Shown here one piece after another: positions 54,622-62,949 of a stretch of 64,000 bases of DNA. The stretch is taken from NCBI RefSeq assembly GCF_033042135.1, contig NZ_WBXM01000001.1:557604-621603 (forward strand). The letters run 5' to 3'. The stretch comes from Haloechinothrix sp033042135. Its GTDB lineage: Bacteria > Actinomycetota > Actinomycetes > Mycobacteriales > Pseudonocardiaceae. The notes below the pieces were generated by a model that was not told the origin of the DNA, searched no databases, and saw only the letters and a list, made by a program, of their open reading frames with translations. Positions within the stretch are counted from its first letter, which is position 1; every line of letters begins with the position of its first letter. A program made the position numbers and the translations under genes.

Positions 54622-55839
54622 ATGTTCGACGGCTTGCTTGTTCGTCGTCACGTCCGTTCCGATCTGCGTCGTCAACGTAGCTTGCTTGTGCTGAGTGCTG
54701 TGGGGGTAGTCCTCGTGATCTGGGTGATGATGGTGGGTGATGCTGCTCAGCAGCATACCCAGGAACAGGTCACGGAGACTGGCGCGTACCGTAGCGTCAC
54801 CGTGTCGTCCGAGCATATCGGTGACGTGCGGCCGGTGACACGCGATGCGCTGGAGGAGATGGGCCGGATTCCCGGTGTGCGGCAAGTACAGCCCTGGGTA
54901 CAGGAAGGCTTCCTATTCACTGACCAGTCCGTTCCCGCCGGTGCGCTCTGGGCTACACCGCACATTGACGTTGGCCAACCCCCGATCGTGCAAGCCATTC
55001 GGGACCCCGTGTTGCCACTGCAACCTAACGAGGTGATCCTGCCTGACCGTTTCGAAGGCCAAGCCCTGGCCGAGTACCTGGGCGATACTCTGGAAATCGA
55101 GTACACCGAACGCAGCGGCCCCGAAACTGGCGAGCCTGCGTACCGTGATGTGCGGGTCGTCGGAGTCTACGATTCAGGCTTCGGGAATCCCGACGGGCCG
55201 GGAGCCGCCTACTTCGCGCATGAAACCGCGATCGAGATCGCGGCTGCCAGGGAGGGAGTTCCTCCCGGATCGTTGGGTACCCGTGTTCCGTTTCCGAAAG
55301 CGATTGTGGAAGCCGAATCCGGCGACGAGGTCCTCGGCGTGCAACGCGCGCTCACTGAACGTGGATTCTATGCCGAGAGCTTGCAAGGGCAACTTACTGG
55401 CCTCGGTGAGTCCGTCACTGTTGTGGAGCTCCTCGGGTGGAGCTTGCTCGGTGTCGTCGGTCTGTACTGCTTGGGCTCCGGTATTTCGATTGGCGCGAAC
55501 GTCGCCCGTACTCGGCGGCGCGACATTGGCGTCCTGACCGCTATGGGGTTCACTCGCACCCGGATTACCGGCACGTTGCTAGGCGAGCTCGCCACATACG
55601 GGCTGCTCGCCGGGCTAGTGGGAGTCGCCGTCGGAACGGCAACGGGAGCTATCGGTTCGACTCTGCTCGCCGGGGAGAACATCCTTGGCGTCTCAGTTCC
55701 CGATGAGATTCTGTTCCCGGATTGGAGTATCCTATTCGGCCTCCTGGGGTTCCCCGCTGCCGCACTGATGCTCGGCGGGGTGTATCCGGCCTACAGGGCA
55801 GCGGGCCTTCCCGCCGACACCGCACTCCGAGAGGAGTGA
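54622..55839 (+). CDS. ABC transporter permease, MacB/FtsX type
   Basis: A 405-residue permease. One membrane helix near residues 20-40 is followed by an extracytoplasmic domain of about 220 residues, then three helices at the C-terminal end (ELLGWSLLGVVGLYCLGSGI, ELATYGLLAGLVGVAVGTA, LLGFPAAALMLGGVYPAYRA). The cytoplasmic loop RTRRRDIGVLTAMGFTRTRI is the FtsX-domain coupling region. It begins 5 bases after the ATPase gene. It has a single FtsX domain, so a dimer is expected. It ends 9 bases from the convergent sirtuin gene. Confidence 0.88.
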   Translation: MFDGLLVRRHVRSDLRRQRSLLVLSAVGVVLVIWVMMVGDAAQQHTQEQVTETGAYRSVTVSSEHIGDVRPVTRDALEEMGRIPGVRQVQPWVQEGFLFTDQSVPAGALWATPHIDVGQPPIVQAIRDPVLPLQPNEVILPDRFEGQALAEYLGDTLEIEYTERSGPETGEPAYRDVRVVGVYDSGFGNPDGPGAAYFAHETAIEIAAAREGVPPGSLGTRVPFPKAIVEAESGDEVLGVQRALTERGFYAESLQGQLTGLGESVTVVELLGWSLLGVVGLYCLGSGISIGANVARTRRRDIGVLTAMGFTRTRITGTLLGELATYGLLAGLVGVAVGTATGAIGSTLLAGENILGVSVPDEILFPDWSILFGLLGFPAAALMLGGVYPAYRAAGLPADTALREE

Positions 55840-55848
55840 TCATTCCTG

Positions 55849-56697
55849 TTATCGGTGCGACCGCCGGACGACCTCCCGTAGCCGCCGGTCGATCTCCTGC
55901 AGCGCTTCGAGCGCACCGGTGGGCAGCGAGGTCCCCGAGCGCGTCTCCGGTTCCCGCGGGTTGATGCGGATCAGCGCGCCAGACGTGGCAGTGGCGGCCT
56001 CGGCGTAGCGGCGCACGGTGGGGACCGCCGTGCCTGCACCGAGCTCGATCACCACCAGCGACCTCCGCTCCCGCTGCCAGGCGCGTAGCCGCGTCAGCTG
56101 CTCCTGGCTCCGGTCGGCGATCCAATCGGCGTCGCCGAACATGAGGATGTTGGGGCGGGCGGCGGCACCACAACCGGGACAGCTCGGCAGTGGTGGCCGG
56201 GCTCGCATCGTGTCCGGATCGATGGTCACCGAGTACCCGTCGGCGGGCCAGATCTCACCGGTGCATCCTGCGAGGCACTGCAGGTGGTGGATGGAGCCGT
56301 GCGCCTCGCAGACCTGCTCGTGCGGGAAACCGGCCCGCTGGAACTGGCCGTCGACGTTCGAGGTGAACACCCGTACACCACCACCGGTGCGCTGACCCCA
56401 CTGCCGCAGCAGCCCGAAACCGCGGTGAGGCTCGGTGCGGCGGTAGAGCTCGAGGCGGTGACCGTAGAAACCCCAGGCGAACTCGGGGTCGGTCGCGAAG
56501 TGCGCGGGATCTGCCAGGTCGGTGAAACCCAGCCCGAGCCTGGCATAGGGCGGGTAGGCGCGCCAGAAACCTTCGTTGCCACGGAAGTCGGGCAGCCCGG
56601 AATCGACCCCCATGCCCGCACCCGCGCAAACCAGCAAACCGTCGGCGGCGGCGACGAGCTCGGCGGCATCCGCGTATCTCGTGGACAGCGCGGTCAC
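55849..56697 (-). CDS. Sir2-family NAD-dependent protein deacylase
   Basis: A 282-residue sirtuin-like protein. The NAD-binding start is CAGAGMGVDSGLPDFRG (family GAGxSxxSGIPxFR), followed by TSNVDGQF in place of TQNID and AHGS with the catalytic histidine. A four-cysteine zinc ribbon is present (CLAGC and CPGCG). The Gly-Met-Gly and Ser-Asn variants mark a divergent subgroup, so deacylase activity is likely but not certain. GTG 56697 overlaps nothing and lies two bases from the mhuD stop. Confidence 0.82.
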   Translation of the reverse strand: MTALSTRYADAAELVAAADGLLVCAGAGMGVDSGLPDFRGNEGFWRAYPPYARLGLGFTDLADPAHFATDPEFAWGFYGHRLELYRRTEPHRGFGLLRQWGQRTGGGVRVFTSNVDGQFQRAGFPHEQVCEAHGSIHHLQCLAGCTGEIWPADGYSVTIDPDTMRARPPLPSCPGCGAAARPNILMFGDADWIADRSQEQLTRLRAWQRERRSLVVIELGAGTAVPTVRRYAEAATATSGALIRINPREPETRSGTSLPTGALEALQEIDRRLREVVRRSHR

Positions 56698-56699
56698 CG

Positions 56700-57044
56700 T
56701 CAGGTGTGCTCCTGCTGGCCCGTGGGCTCCTCACCGCTGGCGACCGGCTCGCTGCGCAGCACCACCTCGAACTCGAGCAGGCTCGCACCGGTGGCCACCG
56801 GCTGGCGCTGCTCACCGGCGTGCGCTTCCTTCGCTGGGCCGTTGGCCCAATTCTGGAAGTCCTCCTCCGTCTCCCACTTGGTGTAGACGAAGTAGCGGCT
56901 CTCATTACCTGTGGGGCGGAGGAGCTCGAAGCCGAGGAAACCGGGTGCGGAGTCGACGGTGCGGGCGCGTTCGGCGAACCGGCGTTCCAGCTCGGGGCCG
57001 GAGCCTTCGGGGACCTCGATCGCGTTGATCTTTACGACAGCCAT
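56700..57044 (-). CDS. mhuD: Heme-degrading monooxygenase MhuD
   Basis: A 114-residue ABM-fold protein with clear similarity to M. tuberculosis MhuD (Rv3592): MAVVKINAIEVPEGSGPELE, PGFLGFELLRP, WANGPAKEAHAG, PVATGASLLEFEVVL. The key residues Asn7, Trp66 and heme-ligand His75 are all at the same numbers as in MhuD. MhuD opens heme to mycobilin and releases iron without carbon monoxide. ATG 57044 is the usual start; a longer open frame upstream is not conserved. It sits between clpC and mutY as in mycobacteria. Confidence 0.88.
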   Translation of the reverse strand: MAVVKINAIEVPEGSGPELERRFAERARTVDSAPGFLGFELLRPTGNESRYFVYTKWETEEDFQNWANGPAKEAHAGEQRQPVATGASLLEFEVVLRSEPVASGEEPTGQQEHT

Positions 57045-57073
57045 GCGCCAAGGGTAAGCCGCCAGGGGGCAGA

Positions 57074-58036
57074 TCACATCCGCGGGCTGCCCGCGAGCTT
57101 CGGCCACAGGTCGGCACCGAGCATGCCGGGCTCGTCTCCGTGCGTGCTGCCGCAGCACGTCGCGGTTTCCGCGCCGTACCTGCGGCCGAGCTCCACGACC
57201 GCGTCCCTGGTTACCTCCCCGAAGACCCCGTCCGGTTCGACGTCACGCGCGCCGTGATCGCGCAGCAGCCGCTGCGCCACCCGCACCTGCTCGCCCTGAT
57301 CCCCTGGCCGGAGCAGTGGCCACTCTGACCGCGCAGGCCTGCCGCGTACCGGCCTGCCAAGCCGCCTGCCGACCTCGGCCCGTAGCTCGTCCAGCCGGGC
57401 GTAGAGCACGTCACCGGGGCACGCGGTGGTGTTGAAGTCGCGATGTCCCGCGATCCGCTCCGGCGGGATACCGTACCGGTCGGCGATGTAGGTGACCAGG
57501 TCGCACAGCGAGCTCCACAGCCGGTCCGGGACGTCCTCGGTGCGGTAGTCGCCCTCGTTCTCGATGCCGATGACCTCGTCGTTGTGCCCACCGACGTTGT
57601 TGCCCACCACGTGGTGCCTGCCGCCACGCAGGATCTCGAGGCTACGGTGGCGACCCTCGGTGATGTGACCACCCCGGCTGATGGTGAACTGCTGCCCGGA
57701 GTCGATCCAGCCGCGGGAGTCCATGTGGAAATCCTGGATCGAGCGGGAGATGCGGAAGGCGTGCCGCCGCGTGAAGTCCGAATTGTTGCCGGGGTTCACC
57801 GTATGATGCACCACGATGTAGGAAGGTGGGTAGCTCGCGACGTCGACGGGCTCCGCAGGTTCCCGTGCCAGCCACCGCTCGGTGCCGAATACCTGGGGTT
57901 CGGCTGCGGTGCCCGCAGAGCCCGACGGCTGCGCCACCGCGCTGGGAACGGCGGTGGCGCCGCCAGCGACGCCTGCCAGGAGCGTGAGGCCACCTCGCAG
58001 CGCCCAGCGCCGCGTGTGCCTCGACTCCGCTGCCAT
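57074..58036 (-). CDS. Secreted N-acetylmuramoyl-L-alanine amidase with peptidoglycan-binding domain
   Basis: A 320-residue exported hydrolase. The signal segment RRWALRGGLTLLAGVAGG has a twin arginine. The amidase_2/PGRP domain covers about 70-225: zinc ligands are in VVHHTVNPGN and HRDFNTTACPGD, with a conserved GGHNDEVIGIENEG. A peptidoglycan_binding_1 domain follows (LLRPGDQGEQVRVAQRLL). It cleaves the bond between muramic acid and the stem peptide. ATG 58036 adjoins the mutY stop, so both probably share a transcript. Confidence 0.9.
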   Translation of the reverse strand: MAAESRHTRRWALRGGLTLLAGVAGGATAVPSAVAQPSGSAGTAAEPQVFGTERWLAREPAEPVDVASYPPSYIVVHHTVNPGNNSDFTRRHAFRISRSIQDFHMDSRGWIDSGQQFTISRGGHITEGRHRSLEILRGGRHHVVGNNVGGHNDEVIGIENEGDYRTEDVPDRLWSSLCDLVTYIADRYGIPPERIAGHRDFNTTACPGDVLYARLDELRAEVGRRLGRPVRGRPARSEWPLLRPGDQGEQVRVAQRLLRDHGARDVEPDGVFGEVTRDAVVELGRRYGAETATCCGSTHGDEPGMLGADLWPKLAGSPRM

Positions 58037-58912
58037 CTACTGCTCTCCCGGTAGCGCGAACCTGCCGTCCGCGGTCTGCTCGACGAGCCCGTCAGCCAGT
58101 AGTGAGTCTAAGCAGCGATCCCGCTGGCCGTCTTGTGGCCACACCGTGTCGAGCCGGGTTTTCGTCACCGGTTCCGCCGTATCGCGGAGCACGTCCAGCA
58201 GCAGTCCCCTGACCTGGCGATCTGTGCCGGCGAAACGCTGAACCGGCTTGGCGGGGCCGGTATAGGCGGGCTTGCCCGCCCGCTGCCACGCGCAGCTGGC
58301 GCGAACCGGGCAATCCTGGCAGCGCGGCGACCGCGCTGTGCACACCAGTGCGCCGAGCTCCATCAGGGCAGCGGAGAACCGGGCTGCCCGTTCCTGGGAT
58401 GCGGGCAGCAGCTCGTCGACGTCGGTCAGGTCCTTGGTGCTCGTCGACGGTCCGGCATCACCCGCACCGTGCACGGCCCGTGCCACGACCCGGCGCACGT
58501 TGGTGTCGACCACCGGGACGCGCCGTCCGTAGGCGAAGGCGGCCACCGCCCTCGCGGTGTAGGTGCCGATTCCCGGTAGCGCCTCGAGGGCTGCTACGTC
58601 GGCTGGAACCGTGTCGTCATGCTGTTCGGCTATCGCGCTCGCCGCCGCGTGCAGTCGCAGCGCGCGGCGCGGGTAGCCGAGTTTGCCCCACGCGCGCAGC
58701 ACCTCGGCCTGGCTGGCACCGGCGAGCGCGGCCGGACTCGGCCAGCGACGCAGCCATTCCTGCCAGACGGGCAGCACCCGTGCCACCGGGGTCTGCTGCA
58801 GCATGATCTCGCTGACCAGCACGCCCCACGCCGCGCAGTCCGGCGATCGCCACGGCAGGTCCCGCGCGTGGTCGTCGAACCAGTCGATGAGGATGTCGGG
58901 ATCGATGGTCAT
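58037..58912 (-). CDS. mutY: A/G-specific adenine glycosylase
   Basis: A 291-residue base-excision enzyme removing adenine mispaired with 8-oxoguanine. DLPWR and SEIMLQQTPVARVLP open the catalytic domain. The helix-hairpin-helix LPGIGTYTARAV precedes the catalytic aspartate in VVDTNVRRV. The 4Fe-4S motif is complete (C-x6-C-x2-C-x5-C: CTARSPRCQDCPVRASC). A shortened C-terminal domain is normal for actinobacteria. ATG 58912 is the start. Confidence 0.95.
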   Translation of the reverse strand: MTIDPDILIDWFDDHARDLPWRSPDCAAWGVLVSEIMLQQTPVARVLPVWQEWLRRWPSPAALAGASQAEVLRAWGKLGYPRRALRLHAAASAIAEQHDDTVPADVAALEALPGIGTYTARAVAAFAYGRRVPVVDTNVRRVVARAVHGAGDAGPSTSTKDLTDVDELLPASQERAARFSAALMELGALVCTARSPRCQDCPVRASCAWQRAGKPAYTGPAKPVQRFAGTDRQVRGLLLDVLRDTAEPVTKTRLDTVWPQDGQRDRCLDSLLADGLVEQTADGRFALPGEQ

Positions 58913-58961
58913 GGTACGGCGATGGTAGCCCTACCATGATCACGCCTGTGCCAGGTGGCGC

Positions 58962-59453
58962 TCAGCTCACCTCGGTGAGCTTCCCGGAATCGATATCCAG
59001 GACGAAGCCACGTACCTGGTCGGCGTGCGGCAGGAAGTGACTGCTGCGGACCCGCCGGACCGAGCGCCGCACGCTCTCGTACACGTCGGCGAAGGCCTCG
59101 ACCGACCACGTCGGCCGCACGCCGGTGGCGGACTCCAGTTCGTCCTTGAAGCCGTCTTCGGTGACCGTGCCGACGCCACAGCCGGTGTGTTGGACGACCA
59201 TCACCTCGCGGGTCTGCAGCTTGCGCTGGCTCAGCGCCAGCGAGCGGATCACGTCGTCGGTGACGATTCCGCCCGCGTTGCGCAGGACGTGGGCCTCGCC
59301 GGTGTGCAAGCCCAGCACCTCGTACGGGCTGATCCGGGTGTCCATGCAGGTCACGACGGCCACGTTGCGCGAAGGCACGGCTGAGGACCCACCGGTGGTT
59401 GCCGGGACGGTGCGCTCGGCGTTGCGGTTGAGGAGTTCGTCGGTGGTTGTCAC
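58962..59453 (-). CDS. can: Beta-class carbonic anhydrase
   Basis: A 163-residue zinc enzyme interconverting CO2 and bicarbonate. Zinc ligands are visible in VTCMDTRI (Cys, Asp-Arg dyad) and HTGCG (His, Cys). It matches the short mycobacterial CanB type (Rv3588c) and stands in the same position after mutY. The start is GTG 59453. Together with the gamma-class protein at 26688 the window encodes two classes of carbonic anhydrase. Confidence 0.93.
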   Translation of the reverse strand: MTTTDELLNRNAERTVPATTGGSSAVPSRNVAVVTCMDTRISPYEVLGLHTGEAHVLRNAGGIVTDDVIRSLALSQRKLQTREVMVVQHTGCGVGTVTEDGFKDELESATGVRPTWSVEAFADVYESVRRSVRRVRSSHFLPHADQVRGFVLDIDSGKLTEVS

Positions 59454-59558
59454 GGCGGTTCCCTTCGGCTATCGGTGGTTCGCTGAGCTATTGCATCCCG
59501 TGCATATGTGTTCCGGCAATACAGTTGGACGCAGGTCACCCCGAGCGTTGCCGGGCTG

Positions 59559-60674
59559 TTACAGGCCGAACCAGTGCTGCTCCGTGGTGCGGGGCTGTGC
59601 CGAGGTGGTGCCGATTTTCAGCTCGGTTTCCAGGGTGATGACCTGAGCGGAGCCCGGGGCGGTTCCGGTGGTGCGGGTCGGGTCGAGCAGCAGGTCCCCC
59701 GCGGCGCGGCCCTTCTCCTTCACCGGCTGGTGCACCGTGGTCAGCCCAGCGCGTTCGGCGTCGGCGATGCCGTCGAAGCCGGTGACGGTGAGGTCGGCGG
59801 GCACCCGGAGACCCCTGCGCACGGCTTCCTCCAGCGCGCCGAGCGCGAGGATGTCCGAGGTGCAGATCAGTGCGGTGACCTGTGGTTCGGCTTCGAGGAG
59901 TTCGGCTGCGGCTGAGGCACCGTCGGCGACGGTATGGTCGAACCGCTCGACGACAGGGACCGTGGACCAGTCCACTCCCACGTTGTCGAAGGTCGTGGCC
60001 AGCGCGTTCAACCGGGTGCGCTGGATGTGGTAGTGCGCCTGGTGCTGCCGCAGCAAGGGTGCGGGGCCGTCGTTGCGGTCCTGGGACAGCCGCATGCACA
60101 GCACGCCGATGGAGCGGTGGCCGAGCTCGATGATGTGGTTCGCGATGGAGGTCATGGCGGCCTCGTCATCGGGGCCGACCCGGTCCACCCCGTCGATCAA
60201 CGGCTGGTCGATGATCACCGTCGGGACCGGCCGTTGCAGCACCCCGGCGAGGTGGGCGTCGTCGTCGGGCACCGAGTAGACGATGAAGCCGTCCACCCCC
60301 GCGCGGTGCACTGTCGAGACGTCGTCGTTGCCGGGGCCCGCGGGGAGCAGCTGCAGACCGATGCCACTGTCCTCGCAGGCGAGCGCGATGCCCTCGAGTA
60401 CACCGAGCGCCACCGGGTCCCGGAAAGCGTAGGAGAGATTCTCGGTCAGCAGCAGACCAATGGCGCCCGCCTTGCGTGTACGCAGCGACCGGGCTACCGG
60501 ATCCGGTCCGGGGTAGCCCAGCTTCTTCGCCGTCTCCAGGACGCGTCGCCGCAGCTCAGGGGAGAGCTGGTCGGGGCGGTTGTACGCGTTGGAGACGGTG
60601 GTACGTGACACGCCGAGTTCGGCCGCAAGCGACGCCAGTGTCGCTTGCCGTCTGGTGCGTATCGGGCGGCTCAT
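59559..60674 (-). CDS. LacI-family transcriptional regulator
   Basis: A 371-residue regulator. The N-terminal helix-turn-helix is LASLAAELGVSRTTVSNAYN with the hinge helix near VARSLRTRKAG. The ligand-binding domain is of the periplasmic sugar-binding type (SYAFRDPVALGVLEGIALAC, DILALGALEEAVRRG, VTGFDGIADA). The ligand is not known. No sugar transporter or hydrolase is adjacent. A perfect operator palindrome lies five bases upstream of its ATG, so it probably represses itself. Confidence 0.92.
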   Translation of the reverse strand: MSRPIRTRRQATLASLAAELGVSRTTVSNAYNRPDQLSPELRRRVLETAKKLGYPGPDPVARSLRTRKAGAIGLLLTENLSYAFRDPVALGVLEGIALACEDSGIGLQLLPAGPGNDDVSTVHRAGVDGFIVYSVPDDDAHLAGVLQRPVPTVIIDQPLIDGVDRVGPDDEAAMTSIANHIIELGHRSIGVLCMRLSQDRNDGPAPLLRQHQAHYHIQRTRLNALATTFDNVGVDWSTVPVVERFDHTVADGASAAAELLEAEPQVTALICTSDILALGALEEAVRRGLRVPADLTVTGFDGIADAERAGLTTVHQPVKEKGRAAGDLLLDPTRTTGTAPGSAQVITLETELKIGTTSAQPRTTEQHWFGL

Positions 60675-61039
60675 GAATGGAACCGTAACGGTTCAGAAGC
60701 CGATTCAGAAGCCGAGGGTTGCGGGCCGGGCTATAGCCGTACCGGCAATGAGCTCCGGTGTCCAGCGCACCCGGCGTGATGAAGTCACGATATCGATATA
60801 GCGACAACATTGGTCCTCGTACGGGCTGCCCGATTGCCGGCTGGCTCTCGCCGTGCAACAGCGGCGCTTCACGTATTCGGGTGCCGTTCGTATGCGCGGT
60901 TTCCGTTTTCGTCGCCGTGCGCTGTATCACGCAGAGTGCTGACATCTCGGCTTCATCGCCCGGACGGTGTAAGATAAATCGACAACCGTTTCCATTATCG
61001 ATTGGTACCGCGTGCCCGAACTGTATGGAGTCTGATGCG
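60675..61039. other. Divergent control region between lacI-type gene and znuA, 365 bases
   Basis: The left end holds the LacI operator and a 10-base direct repeat (CAGAAGCCGA at 60694-60703 and 60706-60715). The right part is A/T richer. ATCGA (60978-60982) and TCGAT (60998-61002) flank AACCGTTT, an imperfect palindrome that might be the Zur site of the zinc operon, though the match to Zur boxes is weak. No gene was recognised. Confidence 0.45.
60680..60694. promoter_or_regulatory. LacI-type operator, perfect 15-base palindrome
   Basis: GAACCGTAACGGTTC is a perfect palindrome around a central base, the form recognised by LacI-family repressors. It lies five bases upstream of the regulator start codon, where a ribosome site would be expected, so binding would block its own expression. 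Confidence 0.7.
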
Positions 61040-62137
61040 ATGACCACGACCGAACGAGCCGATAAGCGATGGAGGCTGCTGAGCACGACGTCCGCGCTGA
61101 GCGCAGCCGCACTCGTCGCCGCGGCCTGTGCAGCCGAGGGGGACGAGGAGTCAGGCGGCCAAGGTGGTGGCGAGATCTCCGTCGCCGCGTCTACGACCGC
61201 TTGGGGAAGTGTGGTGGAGGCCGTCGGGGGGGACCACGTCGATGTCGCTTCGATCATCGAGGATCCGGCGGTCGATCCACACACCTACGAGAGCACCCCG
61301 GAGGACGGGCTGATCGCCGCCGAGGCGGACCTGATGGTCTATAACGGCGGCGGCTTCGATCCCTTCGCCGAGCAGTTCGCCGAGCAGGAAGACGACCTGC
61401 TGACGATCGAGGCGTTCAAGTTGTCCGGGCTCGCTGAGGACGGTCACGAGGACGAGCATGGCCACGAGGACGAGCATGGCCACGAGGACGAGCATGGCCA
61501 CGAGGACGAGCATGGCCACGAGGACGAGCATGGCCACGAGGACGAGCATGGCCACGAGGACGAGCACGGCCACGAGGACGAGCACGGCCACGGCCACGAT
61601 CACGGGCACGGGGTGAACGAGCACGTCTGGTACCACCTCGACACGGTCAAGGCGGTTGCGGAGGAGGTCGCGCACGAGCTGGGCGAGCTGAGTTCCGAGC
61701 ACCGCGAGGAGTTCGAGGACAATGCCGCTGAGTTCATCACCGAACTCGACGGGTTGGAGGAGCAGCTGCACGAGTTGGGCGAGGCTCACCCCGACCTGAC
61801 CGTGATCGCCACCGAGCCGGTTGCCTACTACCTGCTTGAGTCCGCGCACATCGACGACATCACGCCGCAGGACTTCAGCGACGCTATCGAGGCGCATTCC
61901 GACGTCCCCGCTGCGGCGCAGGACGAGGTGTTGCAGGCCATCGGCAACGGCGAGATCGACGTGCTGATCAACAACCCGCAGACGGACACGCCCGTCACCC
62001 GGACGGTGGTGTCCGAGGCCGAGGAGGCGGGAATCCCGGTTGTTGACATCAGCGAGACGTTGCCCGAGGGTGTTGCTGGCTATGTCGAATGGGTGGCTGG
62101 TCAACTGGATGAACTGGTGGCAGCGGCTGAGCAATGA
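61040..62137 (+). CDS. znuA: Zinc ABC transporter substrate-binding lipoprotein with His-Asp-Glu repeats
   Basis: A 365-residue cluster A-I metal-binding lipoprotein. The signal peptide ends in a lipobox-like AAACA. The N-terminal lobe includes ASTTAWGSVVEAVGGDHV and DPHTYE with a metal-ligand histidine. Residues about 135-190 are eight tandem GHEDEH units and a GHGHDHGHG tail, a flexible zinc-collecting loop. The C-terminal lobe has further ligands in NEHVWYHLD and ATEPVAYYLL. ATG 61040 was chosen for the GGAG upstream. It delivers zinc to ZnuB. Confidence 0.93.
   Translation: MTTTERADKRWRLLSTTSALSAAALVAAACAAEGDEESGGQGGGEISVAASTTAWGSVVEAVGGDHVDVASIIEDPAVDPHTYESTPEDGLIAAEADLMVYNGGGFDPFAEQFAEQEDDLLTIEAFKLSGLAEDGHEDEHGHEDEHGHEDEHGHEDEHGHEDEHGHEDEHGHEDEHGHEDEHGHGHDHGHGVNEHVWYHLDTVKAVAEEVAHELGELSSEHREEFEDNAAEFITELDGLEEQLHELGEAHPDLTVIATEPVAYYLLESAHIDDITPQDFSDAIEAHSDVPAAAQDEVLQAIGNGEIDVLINNPQTDTPVTRTVVSEAEEAGIPVVDISETLPEGVAGYVEWVAGQLDELVAAAEQ
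61442..61585 (+). repeat. Eight tandem 18-base repeats within znuA
   Basis: Eight consecutive copies of an 18-base unit (GGCCACGAGGACGAGCAT with minor third-base changes), each coding GHEDEH. Copies 1, 7 and 8 differ at one silent position. The near identity indicates recent expansion by slippage. Confidence 0.97.
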
Positions 62138-62949
62138 CGGACACAGCGGTCCAGGTCAGGGGTGCGAGCCTGAGCTTCGGCTCGCGCACCCTGTGGTCCG
62201 GTCTTGACCTCGACCTCGCGCGAGGCGAGTTCCTGGCTGTGCTCGGCCCGAACGGTTCGGGAAAGAGCAGCCTGCTGAAGGTGCTGCTCGGACAGCTGCC
62301 GCTCAGCGCGGGCTCGGTCGCCTTCCCCGGGGTGCGGCATACCCGCCGCGCCCCGGGGATCGGCTACATCCCCCAGCAGGGCACCACCGAGGAGGCACCT
62401 GTGGTGCGCGGTGTCGATCTCGTCGGTCTGGGCCTCGACGGGCACCGCTGGGGTGTGGGTGTGCGCGGCAGGAGGGTACGGGATCGCCGGATCGCTGAGG
62501 CGGTCGAGGCGGTCGGCGCGGCCCCGTTCGCGCACCAGCCGATCACTCGCCTCTCGGGCGGGGAACGGCAGCGGTTGCGGGTAGCGCAGGCCCTGGTTGG
62601 GGAGCCGAGCGTGCTCCTGTGCGACGAGCCGCTGCTTTCGCTCGACGTGACGCACCAGCGCAGCGTCGGTGAGCTGATCGACAAGCGTAGGCGGGACGCA
62701 GGCACCGCCGTCGTGTTCGTCACCCACGAGATCAACCCGGTACTTTCCTATGTGGATCGTGTGCTGTACTTCAACGCCGGAGACTTCCGTATCGGAGCCC
62801 CGGACGAGGTGATGAACTCCGCGACATTGACGGGCCTCTACAACACCCCCGTCGAGGTTGTCAGGATCGCCGGGCAGCTCCACGTCGCAGGGGCTCAGGT
62901 TGCACTGTGCGAGGACGAGCCGCACCATGTGGCGGAACGGGTGTCGTGA
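62134..62949 (+). CDS. znuC: Zinc ABC transporter ATPase ZnuC
   Basis: A 271-residue ATPase. Walker A is GPNGSGKSS, Q-loop PQQGT, signature LSGGERQR, Walker B VLLCDEP, H-loop VTHE. In place of the usual LADEP it has LLCDEP. It overlaps znuA and znuB by 4 and 1 bases, so the three genes form one operon. Confidence 0.93.
   Translation: MTDTAVQVRGASLSFGSRTLWSGLDLDLARGEFLAVLGPNGSGKSSLLKVLLGQLPLSAGSVAFPGVRHTRRAPGIGYIPQQGTTEEAPVVRGVDLVGLGLDGHRWGVGVRGRRVRDRRIAEAVEAVGAAPFAHQPITRLSGGERQRLRVAQALVGEPSVLLCDEPLLSLDVTHQRSVGELIDKRRRDAGTAVVFVTHEINPVLSYVDRVLYFNAGDFRIGAPDEVMNSATLTGLYNTPVEVVRIAGQLHVAGAQVALCEDEPHHVAERVS

Noticed and set aside
60978..61002. Possible Zur box upstream of znuA
   Set aside because: Only the outer ATCGA/TCGAT and part of the centre are symmetric; it does not match known Zur boxes well.
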